This document shows positions 1 to 8,313 of a DNA stretch of 64,000 nucleotides, one piece after another. The stretch spans positions 24,690 to 88,689 of the forward strand of contig NZ_AUHH01000014.1 of the NCBI RefSeq assembly GCF_000423085.1, given 5' to 3'. The notes under the pieces were generated by a model. That model did not search any database, was not told where the DNA came from, and was given only the letters and a program-made list of their open reading frames with translations. Made by a program: the position numbers and the translations under genes. Position 1 is the stretch's first letter. Each line of letters starts with the position of its first letter. Source of the DNA: Granulicoccus phenolivorans DSM 17626 = NBRC 107789 = JCM 15570 (lineage in GTDB: Bacteria; Actinomycetota; Actinomycetes; Propionibacteriales; Propionibacteriaceae).

Positions 1-955
1 CGGTGAGCCCGGAGCAGTCGTAGGAGCCGGGGCCGGTGGCGCCGAAGGAGTAGGGCTTGCCATTCTGGGCGATGGCGAACGCGACCGCGGTGGCGGCCCG
101 GCCCGAGGCACCGGCCGGGGCCGGAGCGGCGGCGGCAGCCTCGGTGGGCTGCGCGGCCGACTTCGACGGGCTGGCCGACTTGCTGGCACTGGCCGAGGGG
201 GACGCCGACTTGCTGGCACTGGCACTGGCAGACGGCGAGGCCGACTTGCTGGCACTGGCCGACGGCGAGGCGCTCGGGCTCTGCGTGGTTGCAGCGGCGC
301 TGGCGGCCTCGGCCCGGCGGGCGGCAGCGGCCTGTTCCTCTTCCTGGAGCTTCTTCAGCCGGTCCCGTTCCTCGGCCGACAGCTTGTCGAGCACCTGCTG
401 AGCGTCGGCGAGGTTCTTCGCCGACTCCGCCTGGAGGCGCTTCACCTCGGCGGTGGAGTCGTTGATGGTGGTGACATCGGCGGCCGCCCCACGCTTCAGA
501 TCGTTCAGGTTCGCCTGCTCGGTCTGGTAGTTCTGCAGCAGCGCGTTCTGGTTCTGGTTGACCTGCTGAACCGTGGAGTACTGGGTCAGGAAGTTCTGCG
601 AATCGTTGCGGGAGACCAGTTGCAGGGCCGGCGCGGAATCGCGGGTCTGGTACTGGGTCAGCGCCACCCGGCTCGCGCCCTGGCGCAGCTGCTCGACCTT
701 GGCCTCCTGGGACTTCACATCACCCTCGCGGGTGGTCAGCCGCTTCTGCGCGCCGTCGAGCCGGAGCTGGGCGTCCAGCGCCTTCTGCTCCACCGCGGCC
801 GACTCCATCGAGAGGCGCTCCACCTCGGACTTGGCCTTCTCGACCGCCTGCGGATCGGCATGTGCCGTACCCGGCAGTCCGGTCACCGCGACGACGACGA
901 CACCGGCGGCCAACAGGCCTCGGCACACGTTCAGGGCAGTCCGGCGAACAGCCAC
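1..955 (-). CDS. NlpC/P60 cell-wall endopeptidase, RipA-like (C-terminus cut by window edge)
   Basis: Secreted peptidoglycan hydrolase of the NlpC/P60 family, expected to cleave stem peptides during growth or septation. The GTG start at 955 follows GAAGGAG. A signal peptide (AVRRTALNVCRGLLAAG..., cleavage near AHADP) is followed by a long Gln/Glu/Ala-rich coiled coil (about residues 35-200). Next comes a Ser/Ala/Lys/Pro linker made of SASKSASPSA repeats (about 215-270). The catalytic domain begins at NGKPYSFGATGP, with the active-site Cys in YDCSGLT. The His and third catalytic residue lie beyond the left edge. Its position beside the nuclease gene, trpD and qcr matches the Rv2190c-Rv2196 neighbourhood of Mycobacterium tuberculosis, as I recall it. 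Family assignment is firm; substrate specificity is not visible. Confidence 0.93.
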   Translation of the reverse strand, partial: MAVRRTALNVCRGLLAAGVVVVAVTGLPGTAHADPQAVEKAKSEVERLSMESAAVEQKALDAQLRLDGAQKRLTTREGDVKSQEAKVEQLRQGASRVALTQYQTRDSAPALQLVSRNDSQNFLTQYSTVQQVNQNQNALLQNYQTEQANLNDLKRGAAADVTTINDSTAEVKRLQAESAKNLADAQQVLDKLSAEERDRLKKLQEEEQAAAARRAEAASAAATTQSPSASPSASASKSASPSASASASKSASPSASASKSASPSKSAAQPTEAAAAAPAPAGASGRAATAVAFAIAQNGKPYSFGATGPGSYDCSGLT

Positions 956-985
956 GCTGTCTCCTTCGTAGAACGGGGATGAAGC

Positions 986-1014
986 TTTCGGTGGCCCTTG
1001 TCGAGCCACCGAAA
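986..1014 (-). other. Hairpin in the 5' leader of the NlpC/P60 gene
   Basis: Ten-base arms (986-995 and 1005-1014, core TTCGGTGGC/GCCACCGAA) enclose a 9-base loop, 31-59 bases upstream of the GTG start. If the promoter at 1014-1042 is real, the hairpin sits at the extreme 5' end of the transcript, where it could stabilise the mRNA. It is too small to be a known riboswitch such as ydaO. Confidence 0.45.
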
Positions 1015-1042
1015 CCCTAGATCACGAAAAAGTCACGCGCAA
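1014..1042 (-). promoter_or_regulatory. Candidate promoter of the NlpC/P60 gene
   Basis: Reading the minus strand, TTGCGC (1042-1037) and TAGGGT (1019-1014) are separated by 17 bases. TANNNT is the usual actinobacterial -10 shape. No experimental support; inferred from spacing and position. Confidence 0.4.
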
Positions 1043-1089
1043 ACTGAGCCGAGTCACTCAGGAATCTCAGACCCCATAGATCACTGTGG

Positions 1090-1386
1090 TCACGGGAAAT
1101 CGTCATTCTCCTGAGAATTGTGGACCAGAAGTCTCAGCGGCGGCAGCATCCCCTCCCCGGCCAGCGCATGCAGCGCCCGCCGCTCGTCATCGGCCAGGGC
1201 CAGCGGCTCGGTGGCCGGCTCCCCGAGCAGCACGGACACCACACAGTCCGCGCAGGCCACCTCGCGCATCACGCAGGTATGGCAATCGATCAGCACCGGC
1301 TCGGCCTCGGGCTGTTGGCCCCAGTCCCGGGCCATCGGGTTGCGTGCATCGTTCATGGCCCCCACCGTGCCGAGGCCCACTGACAC
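1090..1386 (-). CDS. Small conserved cysteine-motif protein
   Basis: 98-residue protein of unknown function. The GTG start at 1386 follows GGAGG by 8 bases. Its core carries CHTC, then CADC about 11 residues later, which could bind a metal such as zinc. An acidic, Leu-rich C-terminal half follows (LALADDERRALHALAG). It lies between the NlpC gene and the divergent nuclease gene, a position where actinobacteria commonly keep a small protein of this kind. An internal ATG (MNDARN) ten residues in is an alternative start without a better ribosome-binding site. No function proposed. Confidence 0.75.
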   Translation of the reverse strand: MSVGLGTVGAMNDARNPMARDWGQQPEAEPVLIDCHTCVMREVACADCVVSVLLGEPATEPLALADDERRALHALAGEGMLPPLRLLVHNSQENDDFP

Positions 1387-1478
1387 TTTTTCGTCCTCCC
1401 CCGCCCCGGGCCGGGAAAAATCACAACGATGTGATCTTCGGCCGAATTCTGTCGGAGGCCCGGCCTAGCGTCTGGGAC

Positions 1479-3194
1479 ATGAGCCTTGCATCCCTCCCCC
1501 ACACCCGGGCCACGGCCGCCGCCGACCCGGCCTATCAACCCAGTTTCGAAGAGTTGGGTACGCCGCTGTCGGAGGTGACCTTCTGCGTGGTGGACCTGGA
1601 GACCACCGGCGGCGGCGCCGAGGACACCATCACCGAGATCGGTGCGGTGAAGGTGCGCGGCGGCGAGGTCTGTGGCGAGTTCCAGACCCTGGTCAATCCG
1701 AACACCACGATCGCTCCGCTGATCCAGGTCCTCACCGGAATCACCAATCAGATGGTGGCCGACGCCCCCTCCCTGTCGGCGAGCCTGCCGGGCTTTCTGG
1801 AGTTCGCCCGCGGCACCGTGCTGGTGGCCCACAATGCCGCCTTCGACATCGGCCACCTGAAGCGGGCCTGCGCCGACCGTGACACCCCCTGGCCGGGCAA
1901 CCAGGTGCTGGACACCCTGGCGCTGGCCCGCTGCATCCTGCTGCGCGACGAGGTGCCCAATTTCAAGCTGGGCACCCTGGCCGCCCACGTGCACAGCACC
2001 GTCGAGCCGAACCACCGCGCACTGTCGGATGCCCGGGCCACCGTCGACGTGCTGCACGCCCTGATCGAACGGGTCGGCAGCCTCGGCGTCCACAGCCTGG
2101 AGGATCTGCGTGAGTTCACCCGGCGGGTGCCCCGGGCGCGCCGGGCCAAGCGGGGCTGGGCCGACGCGCTGCCCGCTGCCCCCGGGGTGTATCTGTTCCA
2201 CCACGACCATCCCGATCCCGAGGCACCCGACGGGGTGCGCCGCGAGGTGCTCTACGTCGGCAAGTCCGGCAATCTGCAACGGCGGGTCCGCAGCTACTTC
2301 ACCGCCTCGGAGAAGCGGGCCCGGATCAACGAGATGGTCCAGATCGCCACCGGGGTGAGTCATGTGGTGTGCCACACCGAGCTCCACGCCGAGGTGACCG
2401 AGCTGCGGATGATCGCCACCCATGCCCCGCGCTACAACCGACGCTCCAAGAATCCGCACCGGGCCACTTGGCTGCGGCTCACCGACGAGCTGTTTCCGCG
2501 GCTGTCGCTGGTCCGGACGGTGACCGCCGACGGGGTGCACCTCGGCCCGTTCCGGTCCCGGCGGACCGCCGAGGAGGTCCGCGATGCCCTGCACGACGCG
2601 TTCCGGCTGCGCCAGTGCACCGACCGGATCCCGGCCCGCCAGGACGGCAGCCCGTGTGCACTGGCCGGCATGGGCCGCTGCCCCGCCCCGTGCGACGGCT
2701 CGGTGTCCCCCGCGGCGTACGCCCGGATCGCCGGTGCGGCCGGGGCGGCGATGGCCGGCGACGTGGCCGGGGTGAACGGTGCGCTGACGGCCCGGATCAC
2801 CCGGCTGGCCGACGCGGAGCGGTTCGAGGAGGCCGGCCAGGTCCGTGACCGGATGCTCACCTGGGCGGAGTCCCTGCGCCGGTTCCACCGATTCACCGCC
2901 CTGGCCCGCTGCCGCCAGCTGGTGGCCACCGCCCCGGTGGAGGGCGGCTGGGCGGTCCACGTCATCCGGTACGGCCGGCTGGCCGCGGCCGGGCTGGCCC
3001 GCCCCGGGGAGCATCCCCCGACCTTCGCGGCCGGCCTGGTGACCACCGCGGAGTCGGTGCCCGCTCCGTCAGCCCCGTTGCCGGCCGCGACCGTGGCCGA
3101 AACCGAGTGTCTGGCCGGCTGGCTGGAGCGCCCCGGCGTACGCCTGCTGGAGGTGGACGGGGAATGGAGCTGGCCGCTGCACCTGGCCGAGTGA
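1479..3194 (+). CDS. DEDDh exonuclease fused to a GIY-YIG (UvrC N-terminal-like) nuclease domain
   Basis: 571-residue two-nuclease protein related to Rv2191. The first 200 residues form a DnaQ-like 3'-5' exonuclease: VDLETTG (exo I Asp/Glu), HNAAFDIGHLKRAC (exo II) and HRALSDA (exo III His/Asp). A GIY-YIG domain follows from APGVYLF through VLYVGKSGNLQRRVRSYF, and then UvrB-binding-like UvrC sequence (AERFEEAGQVRDRM). The RNase H-like and HhH domains of true UvrC are absent, so it is not the excinuclease subunit itself. The start is set at ATG 1479 because the same frame upstream runs antisense through the small cysteine-motif gene and has no domain. Role in DNA repair is inferred from domains. 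Confidence 0.9.
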   Translation: MSLASLPHTRATAAADPAYQPSFEELGTPLSEVTFCVVDLETTGGGAEDTITEIGAVKVRGGEVCGEFQTLVNPNTTIAPLIQVLTGITNQMVADAPSLSASLPGFLEFARGTVLVAHNAAFDIGHLKRACADRDTPWPGNQVLDTLALARCILLRDEVPNFKLGTLAAHVHSTVEPNHRALSDARATVDVLHALIERVGSLGVHSLEDLREFTRRVPRARRAKRGWADALPAAPGVYLFHHDHPDPEAPDGVRREVLYVGKSGNLQRRVRSYFTASEKRARINEMVQIATGVSHVVCHTELHAEVTELRMIATHAPRYNRRSKNPHRATWLRLTDELFPRLSLVRTVTADGVHLGPFRSRRTAEEVRDALHDAFRLRQCTDRIPARQDGSPCALAGMGRCPAPCDGSVSPAAYARIAGAAGAAMAGDVAGVNGALTARITRLADAERFEEAGQVRDRMLTWAESLRRFHRFTALARCRQLVATAPVEGGWAVHVIRYGRLAAAGLARPGEHPPTFAAGLVTTAESVPAPSAPLPAATVAETECLAGWLERPGVRLLEVDGEWSWPLHLAE

Positions 3195-3211
3195 CCCGCG
3201 GCCTCAGCCGG

Positions 3212-3249
3212 CGAAGGCCCCCGGGTCCGGTGGGACTCGGGGGCCTTCG
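3212..3249. terminator. Bidirectional hairpin terminator between the nuclease gene and qcrB
   Basis: Seventeen-base arms (3212-3228 and 3233-3249) pair with one G-T mismatch around a GGTG loop, between two convergent genes. There is no clear U-tract, as is common in GC-rich actinobacteria. Confidence 0.75.
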
Positions 3250-3268
3250 GGAGTGCTGCGCGCTGCGA

Positions 3269-4978
3269 TCAGTGCTTGCCGGTCAACTCCGGATCGTGCA
3301 CATCGTCGAGCTCGCCATGCTTCTCGTGCTCGATGTGATCGCGAGCCGCGATCAGTTCCTCTGCGGTCGGGATCTCCACCCGATCCTTGTAGAACCAGCG
3401 CGACCAACGGGACCGGTTCCGCGAGACGACGTCCTTCTTGGCCAGGCCATTGCGGTCGTCGGCCGCGGTCGCATCCAGCGGCATGTACTGCTTGTGCTGG
3501 GTGAGGGTCCAGGCCTCGTCGTGGGAGATCGGCAGATGCGGCTCGTAGTAGCCACCATCGGCGGTCCGCATCATCGTGCCGGTCTCCGAGCCGTGCAGCA
3601 GGCGCTCCTGATCCTTGCGCTGCAGACCCAGGCAGATCCGCTTGGTGATGATGAAGGCGAGGATCGGGGCCAGGAACACCATCACCCGCATCACCTCGGT
3701 CACCTGGTTCAGCGAAACATGGAACCGGATGGCCAGGATGTCGTTACCGCCGGACAGCCAGAACATCGCGTACACCGACATCGCGGCCACCCCGATCGCG
3801 GTCCGGGTCGCGGCGTTGCGCGGCCGGTCCACGATGTGGTGCTCGGAGTCATCCCCGGTGAGCCACTTCTCGATGAACGGATAGACACCGAGGCTGACGA
3901 ACAGCAGGCCCAGGAAGCCCAGACCCGGAATCATCACGTTCCACGACCAGGTCGTGCCACCGATGTAGGACTCGATGTTCGGCATGATCCGGACCGCGCC
4001 TTCGGCCGGGCCCATGTACCAGTCGGGCTGCGAGCCCGCGGTCACCTGCGCCGGGTTGTACGGACCGACCACCCAGACCGGGTTGATCTGCACGAAGGTG
4101 CCCAGCAGGGTGAGGAAGCCGCTCACGATGAAGAACAGGCCACCGGCCTTGGCAGCGAAGGTCGGGAACATCGGGATACCGACGACGTTGGTCTCGGTAC
4201 GCCCGGGGCCCGGGTACTGCGAGTGCTTGTGGTAGAAGACCAGCGCCAGGTGCGCGGCGATCAGACCCAGGATCAGGCCCGGCAGCAGCAGGATGTGCAC
4301 CATGTAGAGCCGGGGCACGATCAGGGTCCCCGGGAACTCGCCGCCGAACAGGAAGAACTCGACCCAGGTGCCGACCAGCGGGATGGATCGGATCAGGCCG
4401 TCGGCGAACCGGAGACCGGTACCCGACAGCAGGTCGTCGGGCAGGGAGTAGCCGGCGAAGCCCTCGATGGTGCCCATGATGAGCAGGCCGACACCGAGCA
4501 GCCAGTTGATCTCGCGCGGCTTGCGGAAGGCGCCGGTGAAGAACACGCGCAGGGCGTGCACCATCATCGCCGCCACGAACGTCATCGCGGCCCAGTGGTG
4601 GATCTGGCGAACCAGCAGACCGCCGCGGATGTCGAAGGAGATGTTCAACGTGGAGGCGAACGCCTCCGACATCGGCAGGCCCTTCAACAGCTGGTAGGAG
4701 CCCTGGTATTCGATCTCACCCATCGACGGCTTGAACCAGATCGTCAGGAAGACGCCGGTGACCAGCAGGATGATGAACGAATACAGCGCGATCTCACCGA
4801 GCATGAACGACCAGTGGTCGGGGAAGATCTTGCGGAGCAGGAAGTTCCCGATCCCGCCGAGACCGACCCGGTCATCGCCCCATTTGGCGGCCGGGCCCAA
4901 CTTCTTCAACGGGGGGTTCGGCTTGACCGCGTTGTGCGGCTGGACCACCTCCGTGGATACCTGTGCAGGCTTGGCCAT
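3269..4978 (-). CDS. qcrB: Cytochrome bc1 complex cytochrome b subunit
   Basis: 569-residue cytochrome b of the menaquinol:cytochrome c oxidoreductase, embedded in the membrane with the quinol oxidation sites and two b-type haems. It has about eight hydrophobic segments after an N-terminal cytosolic stretch. Haem-ligand histidines lie in IHHWAAMTF and MMVHALRVF, and the cytochrome b signature region includes GPAEGAVRIMPNIESYI. An actinobacterial C-terminal extension of about 120 residues ends in KHGELDDVHDPELTGKH. The ATG overlaps the qcrA stop by one base (TGATG), so translation is probably coupled. Last gene of ctaE-qcrC-qcrA-qcrB. Confidence 0.97.
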   Translation of the reverse strand: MAKPAQVSTEVVQPHNAVKPNPPLKKLGPAAKWGDDRVGLGGIGNFLLRKIFPDHWSFMLGEIALYSFIILLVTGVFLTIWFKPSMGEIEYQGSYQLLKGLPMSEAFASTLNISFDIRGGLLVRQIHHWAAMTFVAAMMVHALRVFFTGAFRKPREINWLLGVGLLIMGTIEGFAGYSLPDDLLSGTGLRFADGLIRSIPLVGTWVEFFLFGGEFPGTLIVPRLYMVHILLLPGLILGLIAAHLALVFYHKHSQYPGPGRTETNVVGIPMFPTFAAKAGGLFFIVSGFLTLLGTFVQINPVWVVGPYNPAQVTAGSQPDWYMGPAEGAVRIMPNIESYIGGTTWSWNVMIPGLGFLGLLFVSLGVYPFIEKWLTGDDSEHHIVDRPRNAATRTAIGVAAMSVYAMFWLSGGNDILAIRFHVSLNQVTEVMRVMVFLAPILAFIITKRICLGLQRKDQERLLHGSETGTMMRTADGGYYEPHLPISHDEAWTLTQHKQYMPLDATAADDRNGLAKKDVVSRNRSRWSRWFYKDRVEIPTAEELIAARDHIEHEKHGELDDVHDPELTGKH

Positions 4979-6108
4979 CAGTACTCACCCTTGTCGTTCT
5001 CGCGGTTGAAGGGACGCTCGAAGAAGCTCGGTCCGACCGCCACCTCGAAGTCGCGCTGGGCAATCAGGTACCCCTCGGCGTCCACGGTGATCGGCAACTG
5101 CGGAAGAGCGCGCGCTGCCGGGCCGAAGACGACCTTGCCGTGGTTGCCCAGGTCGAAGGTCGACTGGTGACACGGGCACAGCAGGTGGTGGGTCTGCTGC
5201 TCCCACAGCGAGATCGGGCAACCGACGTGGGTGCAGATCTTGGAGAACGCCAGGATGCCGCCGACCTGCCAGTCCTCGCGACCGGTGATGTTGATCGTGT
5301 TCGGGTCCATCCGGACCACGATGATCGCGGACTTGGCCTTCTCACTCTGGAACCGCGCCGGATCGCTGTGGTGCAGTTCCTCCAGGTTGCTCGGCTCGCC
5401 GTTGATCAGCTGGCCGATCTCCATGTCGGAGGCCTTGATCCGCTCGTAGGTCACATCGTTGACCAGGTAGATGGTCTTGCTCTCGGTCTCGGCGAACAGG
5501 GTCCGCTCGAGGGTCCGGTGCCGGGTGCTGGGCAACGGCCACGGACCCGCGTCGGCCAGGGTCACCAGCGGCGCCAGGGCGGTCAGGCCCAGGGCGCCCA
5601 GCAGGCTCCAGCCGATGATGCTGCGGCGACCGTAGATGTTGGCGTCCTTGCCCATCGCCTCCAGCTTCTCCAGCACGAGCTGCTTGTTCTCCGGGGTGGA
5701 GGACAGCTGATGCCGCTCTTCGGCGATCTCCCGGTCGTTCATGATCCGGCGGGCCCACTGGACCAGGCCGATCCCGATCAGGAGGATGGCCAGGCCGAGG
5801 AACAGACCCATGTAGAAGTGCTGCGCCGACATGCCGAGCACCGGCACGATCGGACCGCCGTAGCTCTCCTCCGGGTTGCGACCCAGCGGACCGGGAATCG
5901 CGAAGTAGGCCACGATGAACGCGATCGCGAACAGCGGGGACAGCGCGAAGCAGGCAACGATCTGCCGGGTCGCGCGCCGGTTCGCGCCTTCGTCCTCATC
6001 GCTCCACCGGTTGACGTGCTCCTCGATCCCGGGGTTCGGCACCGGCTGCGCCTGAATCCAGCCGTGCTCGTTCACGTCCGGGGTCTTGACGTCGTTCTGC
6101 TCGCTCAT
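4978..6108 (-). CDS. qcrA: Cytochrome bc1 complex Rieske iron-sulfur subunit
   Basis: 376-residue Rieske protein that passes electrons from menaquinol to the di-haem cytochrome c subunit. Unlike mitochondrial Rieske proteins it has the three N-terminal membrane helices typical of actinobacteria (FALSPLFAIAFIVAYF, FYMGLFLGLAILLIGIG, SLLGALGLTALAPL). The C-terminal cluster domain carries CTHVGCPI and CPCHQSTFD, giving the Cys-His/Cys-His ligands of the 2Fe-2S centre. The start is taken at ATG 6108, which overlaps the qcrC stop as ATGA. An upstream in-frame ATG ten codons earlier would lie inside qcrC. Confidence 0.96.
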   Translation of the reverse strand: MSEQNDVKTPDVNEHGWIQAQPVPNPGIEEHVNRWSDEDEGANRRATRQIVACFALSPLFAIAFIVAYFAIPGPLGRNPEESYGGPIVPVLGMSAQHFYMGLFLGLAILLIGIGLVQWARRIMNDREIAEERHQLSSTPENKQLVLEKLEAMGKDANIYGRRSIIGWSLLGALGLTALAPLVTLADAGPWPLPSTRHRTLERTLFAETESKTIYLVNDVTYERIKASDMEIGQLINGEPSNLEELHHSDPARFQSEKAKSAIIVVRMDPNTINITGREDWQVGGILAFSKICTHVGCPISLWEQQTHHLLCPCHQSTFDLGNHGKVVFGPAARALPQLPITVDAEGYLIAQRDFEVAVGPSFFERPFNRENDKGEY

Positions 6109-6950
6109 TTGACCCGAGCTCCCTTCGATGCGATCCACGTGACCAGCAGGAGCAGACCACCGATACCGACGACCCAGGCGACCAGGCCCTCGACCACCGG
6201 ACCGAGCCCACCCAGGCCGAAACCGCCGTAGTTGGGCTGGCTGTCGACCGACTTGAGGTAGCCGATGATCTGGTTGACGTCCTGATCGGTCAGATTCTTC
6301 TCACTGAACACCGGCATCTGCTGAGGACCGGTACGCAGGGCCTCCCAGATGTGCTTGTTCTCGACGTTGGTCAGCGCGGGGGCGTACTTGCCCTCGGGCA
6401 GTGCGCCACCCTGACCGGTGAGGTTGTGACAGGCCGAGCAGTTGGTCCGGAACAGTTCGCCGCCCTTGGCCACACCCTCGGGGTCGGTGGCCGGGTTGAC
6501 CCCGGCGTACTGCTGCTCGGTCGGGATCTGCGGGCCCGGGCCGAGCGAATCCACGTACGCGGCCAGGTCGCGGATCTGCTGCTGGCTGTAGACGACGTTC
6601 TTGCGCGGGGCCTGCGCGCCCGGGTTGGCCATCGGCATCCGGCCGGTGCCCACCTGGAAGTCGACCGCGGCACCGCCGACACCGACCAGGGACGGTCCGG
6701 CGAACTGCTCGGGCTGGGCGTTGTCCGGCTTGAGCGAACCACCCTCACCGTTCATGCCGTGGCAGGAGGCACAGCCCACCAGGAACAGTTCCCGGCCCTT
6801 CGCGGCATCGCCGGGGGCCAGGGCCTCCTCGGCGGAGGACTTGCCGGCCGGGGCGAACCCGGCGTACAGGCCACCCACAATAAGTAGAGCGACCAGCAGC
6901 ATCAGCGGCTTGAAGGCCGGATGCCGACGCTTGGCTGACAGGAAACTCAC
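6105..6950 (-). CDS. qcrC: Di-haem cytochrome c subunit of the bcc complex
   Basis: 281-residue membrane-anchored di-haem cytochrome c. Two CXXCH sites (CASCH and CSACH) bind the haems in two consecutive cytochrome c domains. An N-terminal hydrophobic segment (PLMLLVALLIVGGLYAGF) and a C-terminal helix (VEGLVAWVVGIGGLLLLVTW) anchor the protein. In actinobacteria this subunit replaces soluble cytochrome c and hands electrons directly to the aa3 oxidase in the bcc:aa3 supercomplex. GTG start at 6950; GAAGG lies about 11-15 bases upstream. It is followed by qcrA with an ATGA overlap. Confidence 0.96.
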   Translation of the reverse strand: MSFLSAKRRHPAFKPLMLLVALLIVGGLYAGFAPAGKSSAEEALAPGDAAKGRELFLVGCASCHGMNGEGGSLKPDNAQPEQFAGPSLVGVGGAAVDFQVGTGRMPMANPGAQAPRKNVVYSQQQIRDLAAYVDSLGPGPQIPTEQQYAGVNPATDPEGVAKGGELFRTNCSACHNLTGQGGALPEGKYAPALTNVENKHIWEALRTGPQQMPVFSEKNLTDQDVNQIIGYLKSVDSQPNYGGFGLGGLGPVVEGLVAWVVGIGGLLLLVTWIASKGARVK

Positions 6951-7020
6951 GAGTGCGTACCTTCCTGGGTGAGAATGATCTGGCGAGGCAGCTTAGCCAC
7001 TGCCGAGGCGGTGCGGGTGC

Positions 7021-7710
7021 TCATCGCAGGAAGTACAGGACGCCGAACAGAATGATCCACACCACATCGACGAAGTGCCAGTAGTAGGACACCACAACAG
7101 CGGTGATGGCCTGCTCATGGGTGAACTTCCGGGCCAGATAGGTCCGGCCCAGCACCAGCAGGAAGGCGATCAGGCCACCGGTCACGTGCAGGCCGTGGAA
7201 TCCCGTGGCCAGGAAGAACAGCGACCAGTACACGTTGGTCTGCGGCGCCATGCCGTGGCTGAACAGGGTGGCGTACTCATACACCTGACCGGCGATGAAG
7301 ACCGAGCCCATCACGAAGGTAAGGATGTACCACTCGCGCAGGCCCCACTTGGCCACATTGAACATGCCCGCCGTGCGGCCCACCTGGCCCCGCTCGGCCG
7401 CGAACACGCCCATCTGGCAGGTCACCGAGGAGAGCACCAGGACCGCGGTGTTCCCGGTGGACAGGGGGATATTGAGCATCGAGGTACCCTCGGCCCACAT
7501 GGCCCCACCGTCGAGGCTGGTCTGCGCCGCGCGGGTCGAGAAGTACGCGGCGAACAGCGCCGCGAAGAACATCAGCTCCGAGGCCAGCCAGATCAGCACC
7601 CCCACCGACATCATGTCGGGTCGACCCTTGACGCCGCCGGCGCGGACCGGGGAGACCGGGTGGAGGCTGCCCGGGGGCAGTTCAGTCGTCGTCTCTGCAG
7701 AAGTAGCCAC
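7021..7710 (-). CDS. ctaE: Cytochrome c oxidase subunit III
   Basis: 229-residue subunit III of the aa3-type oxidase. Several membrane helices include [40 protein letters not shown] and a C-terminal [19 protein letters not shown], which is the family hallmark. It heads the minus-strand block ctaE-qcrC-qcrA-qcrB with a 70-base gap before qcrC. The split of oxidase genes between this block and ctaCDF near 16-19 kb is the usual actinobacterial arrangement. Confidence 0.96.
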   Translation of the reverse strand: MATSAETTTELPPGSLHPVSPVRAGGVKGRPDMMSVGVLIWLASELMFFAALFAAYFSTRAAQTSLDGGAMWAEGTSMLNIPLSTGNTAVLVLSSVTCQMGVFAAERGQVGRTAGMFNVAKWGLREWYILTFVMGSVFIAGQVYEYATLFSHGMAPQTNVYWSLFFLATGFHGLHVTGGLIAFLLVLGRTYLARKFTHEQAITAVVVSYYWHFVDVVWIILFGVLYFLR

Positions 7711-7872
7711 GTCAGCATTATGTCGAGCTTTTCTCCGCAGGTCATGTCATCTGCCAAAAGTGGTCTCACGAGGTGATCCAGGGTTTCCCGCAGCCCACCG
7801 CGCGGGGCGCGCTAGCATGCGGCTTGGATGCCCACGTGGGGTCCGCCCAGCCGAGTCACGAAGGAGCGCAGC

Positions 7873-8313
7873 ATGAGCGCGGAAGCCGCCGGGGCCCCTG
7901 CCGAAACCTGTCAGATCCTGGTCTATTCCGATGACCGCGCGGTGCGGGAGCAGACGGTGCTGGCCCTGGGCCGACGGGTCGCCGAGGATCTTCCCGAGAT
8001 CGAAACGGTCGAGTGCGCGACCCAGGCCGCGGTGCTCGCCGCCCTGGACGAGGGCGGCTACGACCTGGTGATTCTGGACGGCGAGGCCGTTCCGGCCGGC
8101 GGGATGGGCGTGTGCCGCCAGATCAAGGACGAGATCTACGACTGCCCGCCGGCCCTGCTGCTGGTCGGGCGCCGCGATGACGCCTGGCTGGCGACCTGGT
8201 CGCGTGCCGACGGCGTGGTCACCCACCCCGTCGATCCGGTACGCCTCCCCCGCGCCGCCGCCGAACTGCTCCGGCTGCGTCGCAGCGAGCACACGCAGGT
8301 GGCCCGCGGATGA
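7873..8313 (+). CDS. Receiver-like (pseudo-receiver) protein upstream of trpD
   Basis: 146-residue protein with the shape of a response-regulator receiver domain and no output domain. The acidic pair (VYSDDRA) and an Asp at the usual phosphorylation position (LVILDGEA) are present. The conserved Thr/Ser is replaced (LLLVGRRDD) and the Lys position reads VVTHPVDP, so phosphorylation signalling of the normal type is doubtful. ATG 7873 follows AAGGAG by 6 bases and the stop overlaps the trpD start (ATGA), which suggests coupled translation. A role in trpD control or an unrelated one are both possible. Confidence 0.75.
   Translation: MSAEAAGAPAETCQILVYSDDRAVREQTVLALGRRVAEDLPEIETVECATQAAVLAALDEGGYDLVILDGEAVPAGGMGVCRQIKDEIYDCPPALLLVGRRDDAWLATWSRADGVVTHPVDPVRLPRAAAELLRLRRSEHTQVARG

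Noticed and set aside
175..290. DNA repeats at the left edge as a CRISPR-like or intergenic array.
   Set aside because: They are coding repeats for the SASKSASPSA linker of the NlpC/P60 protein and have no spacers.
986..1089. A ydaO (c-di-AMP) riboswitch in front of the NlpC/P60 gene.
   Set aside because: Such riboswitches do occur before cell-wall hydrolase genes, but the leader is too short and shows only one simple hairpin.
3107..5170. 687-codon plus-strand frame rich in Arg, Asp and Gln.
   Set aside because: Exact antisense of qcrB and the end of qcrA; composition is typical of antisense frames in GC-rich DNA and it has no domain.
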